From assembly GCF_964030925.1 (NCBI RefSeq), contig NZ_OZ034992.1, positions 1,906,455 through 1,970,454 of the forward strand: 64,000 nucleotides of DNA, in the 5' to 3' direction. The translations under genes and the position numbers were made by a program. The stretch's first letter is position 1. Each line of letters begins with the position of its first letter. This stretch comes from Spiroplasma_E sp902809815 (GTDB lineage: Bacteria; Bacillota_I; Bacilli_A; Mycoplasmatales; VBWQ01). The notes under the pieces are model-generated. The model did no database searches. It was given only the letters and a program-made list of their open reading frames with translations, and was not told the DNA's origin. Shown one piece after another: positions 63,970 through 64,000 of the stretch.

Positions 63970-64000
63970 ATAATTATATTAATTAAAGAGGTTTTTAAAA

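Noticed and set aside
1..64000. CRISPR arrays
   Set aside because: No regularly spaced 20-40 base repeats; the repeated segments found are IS copies, the lipoprotein repeats and short IS-end units.
1..64000. tRNA and rRNA genes
   Set aside because: No sequence with GTTCRANTC-type T-arm in a cloverleaf context or rRNA-like stretch was noticed by eye; a tRNAscan run would settle it.

Overview
The window comes from a Spiroplasma-like mollicute. It is very AT-rich, and in almost every gene TGA is read as tryptophan (genetic code 4): stopping at TGA breaks dnaB, gdpP, purA, metG, mnmE, yidC and others. Two adjacent mreB-type genes and many prolipoproteins fit the genus. The right edge is the chromosomal origin: rpmH, rnpA, yidC, jag and mnmE run leftwards away from a cluster of DnaA boxes, and dnaA should start just past base 64000.

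Layout. (1) 1-8050 is part of a prophage or phage-like element. A large virion-like gene and a small membrane gene (+) end at a terminator. They face a DUF3800 gene (-) and then a packed minus-strand early operon of about sixteen small genes, including an ERF-type annealing protein, a RuvC-like nuclease, a ribbon-helix-helix protein and zinc-ribbon miniproteins. (2) 8050-12700 is debris: IS5-like and IS3 elements around remains of a restriction-modification locus, then a lipoprotein built from propeller-like repeats. (3) 12770-18880 is core: dnaB-rplI-gdpP, rpsF-ssb-rpsR and a deoxynucleoside kinase. (4) 19280-24660 holds a frameshifted HEPN-like gene, a class II ribonucleotide reductase and two frameshifted accessory genes. 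(5) 24890-29630 is a nest of insertion sequences (IS5-like, IS3, ISNCY-like). (6) 29990-43460 mixes core genes (ferritin, metG, purB, purA, pth, prs, rsmA, two mreB) with degraded secreted or accessory genes and a compact structured RNA leader. (7) 43600-48511 contains broken lipoprotein genes, an IS3 copy, an ISLre2-type transposase and a NUDIX-like gene. (8) 48512-54647 is a second phage-like minus-strand operon (zinc-ribbon proteins, RuvC-like nuclease, SSB-like protein, membrane miniproteins, virion-like proteins). Upstream of it lies a candidate structured non-coding RNA of about 350 nt. (9) 55300-58400 holds secreted or lipoprotein genes and relics, and (10) 58600-64000 is the origin-proximal core block.

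How it fits together. The core genes form short operons for replication (dnaB, ssb), translation (rplI, rpsF, rpsR, metG, pth, rsmA, mnmE), purine and dNTP supply (purA, purB, prs, nrdJ, deoxynucleoside kinase), c-di-AMP turnover (gdpP), the MreB cytoskeleton and membrane insertion (yidC). The accessory DNA between them shows repeated IS insertion, truncation and single-base indels, mostly in poly(A) runs. That pattern suggests ongoing decay, phase variation or homopolymer sequencing error. The least explained parts are the RNA at 54910-55265, the three-way-junction leader at 29988-30073, the attenuator-like leaders of several accessory genes, and the two phage-like operons.
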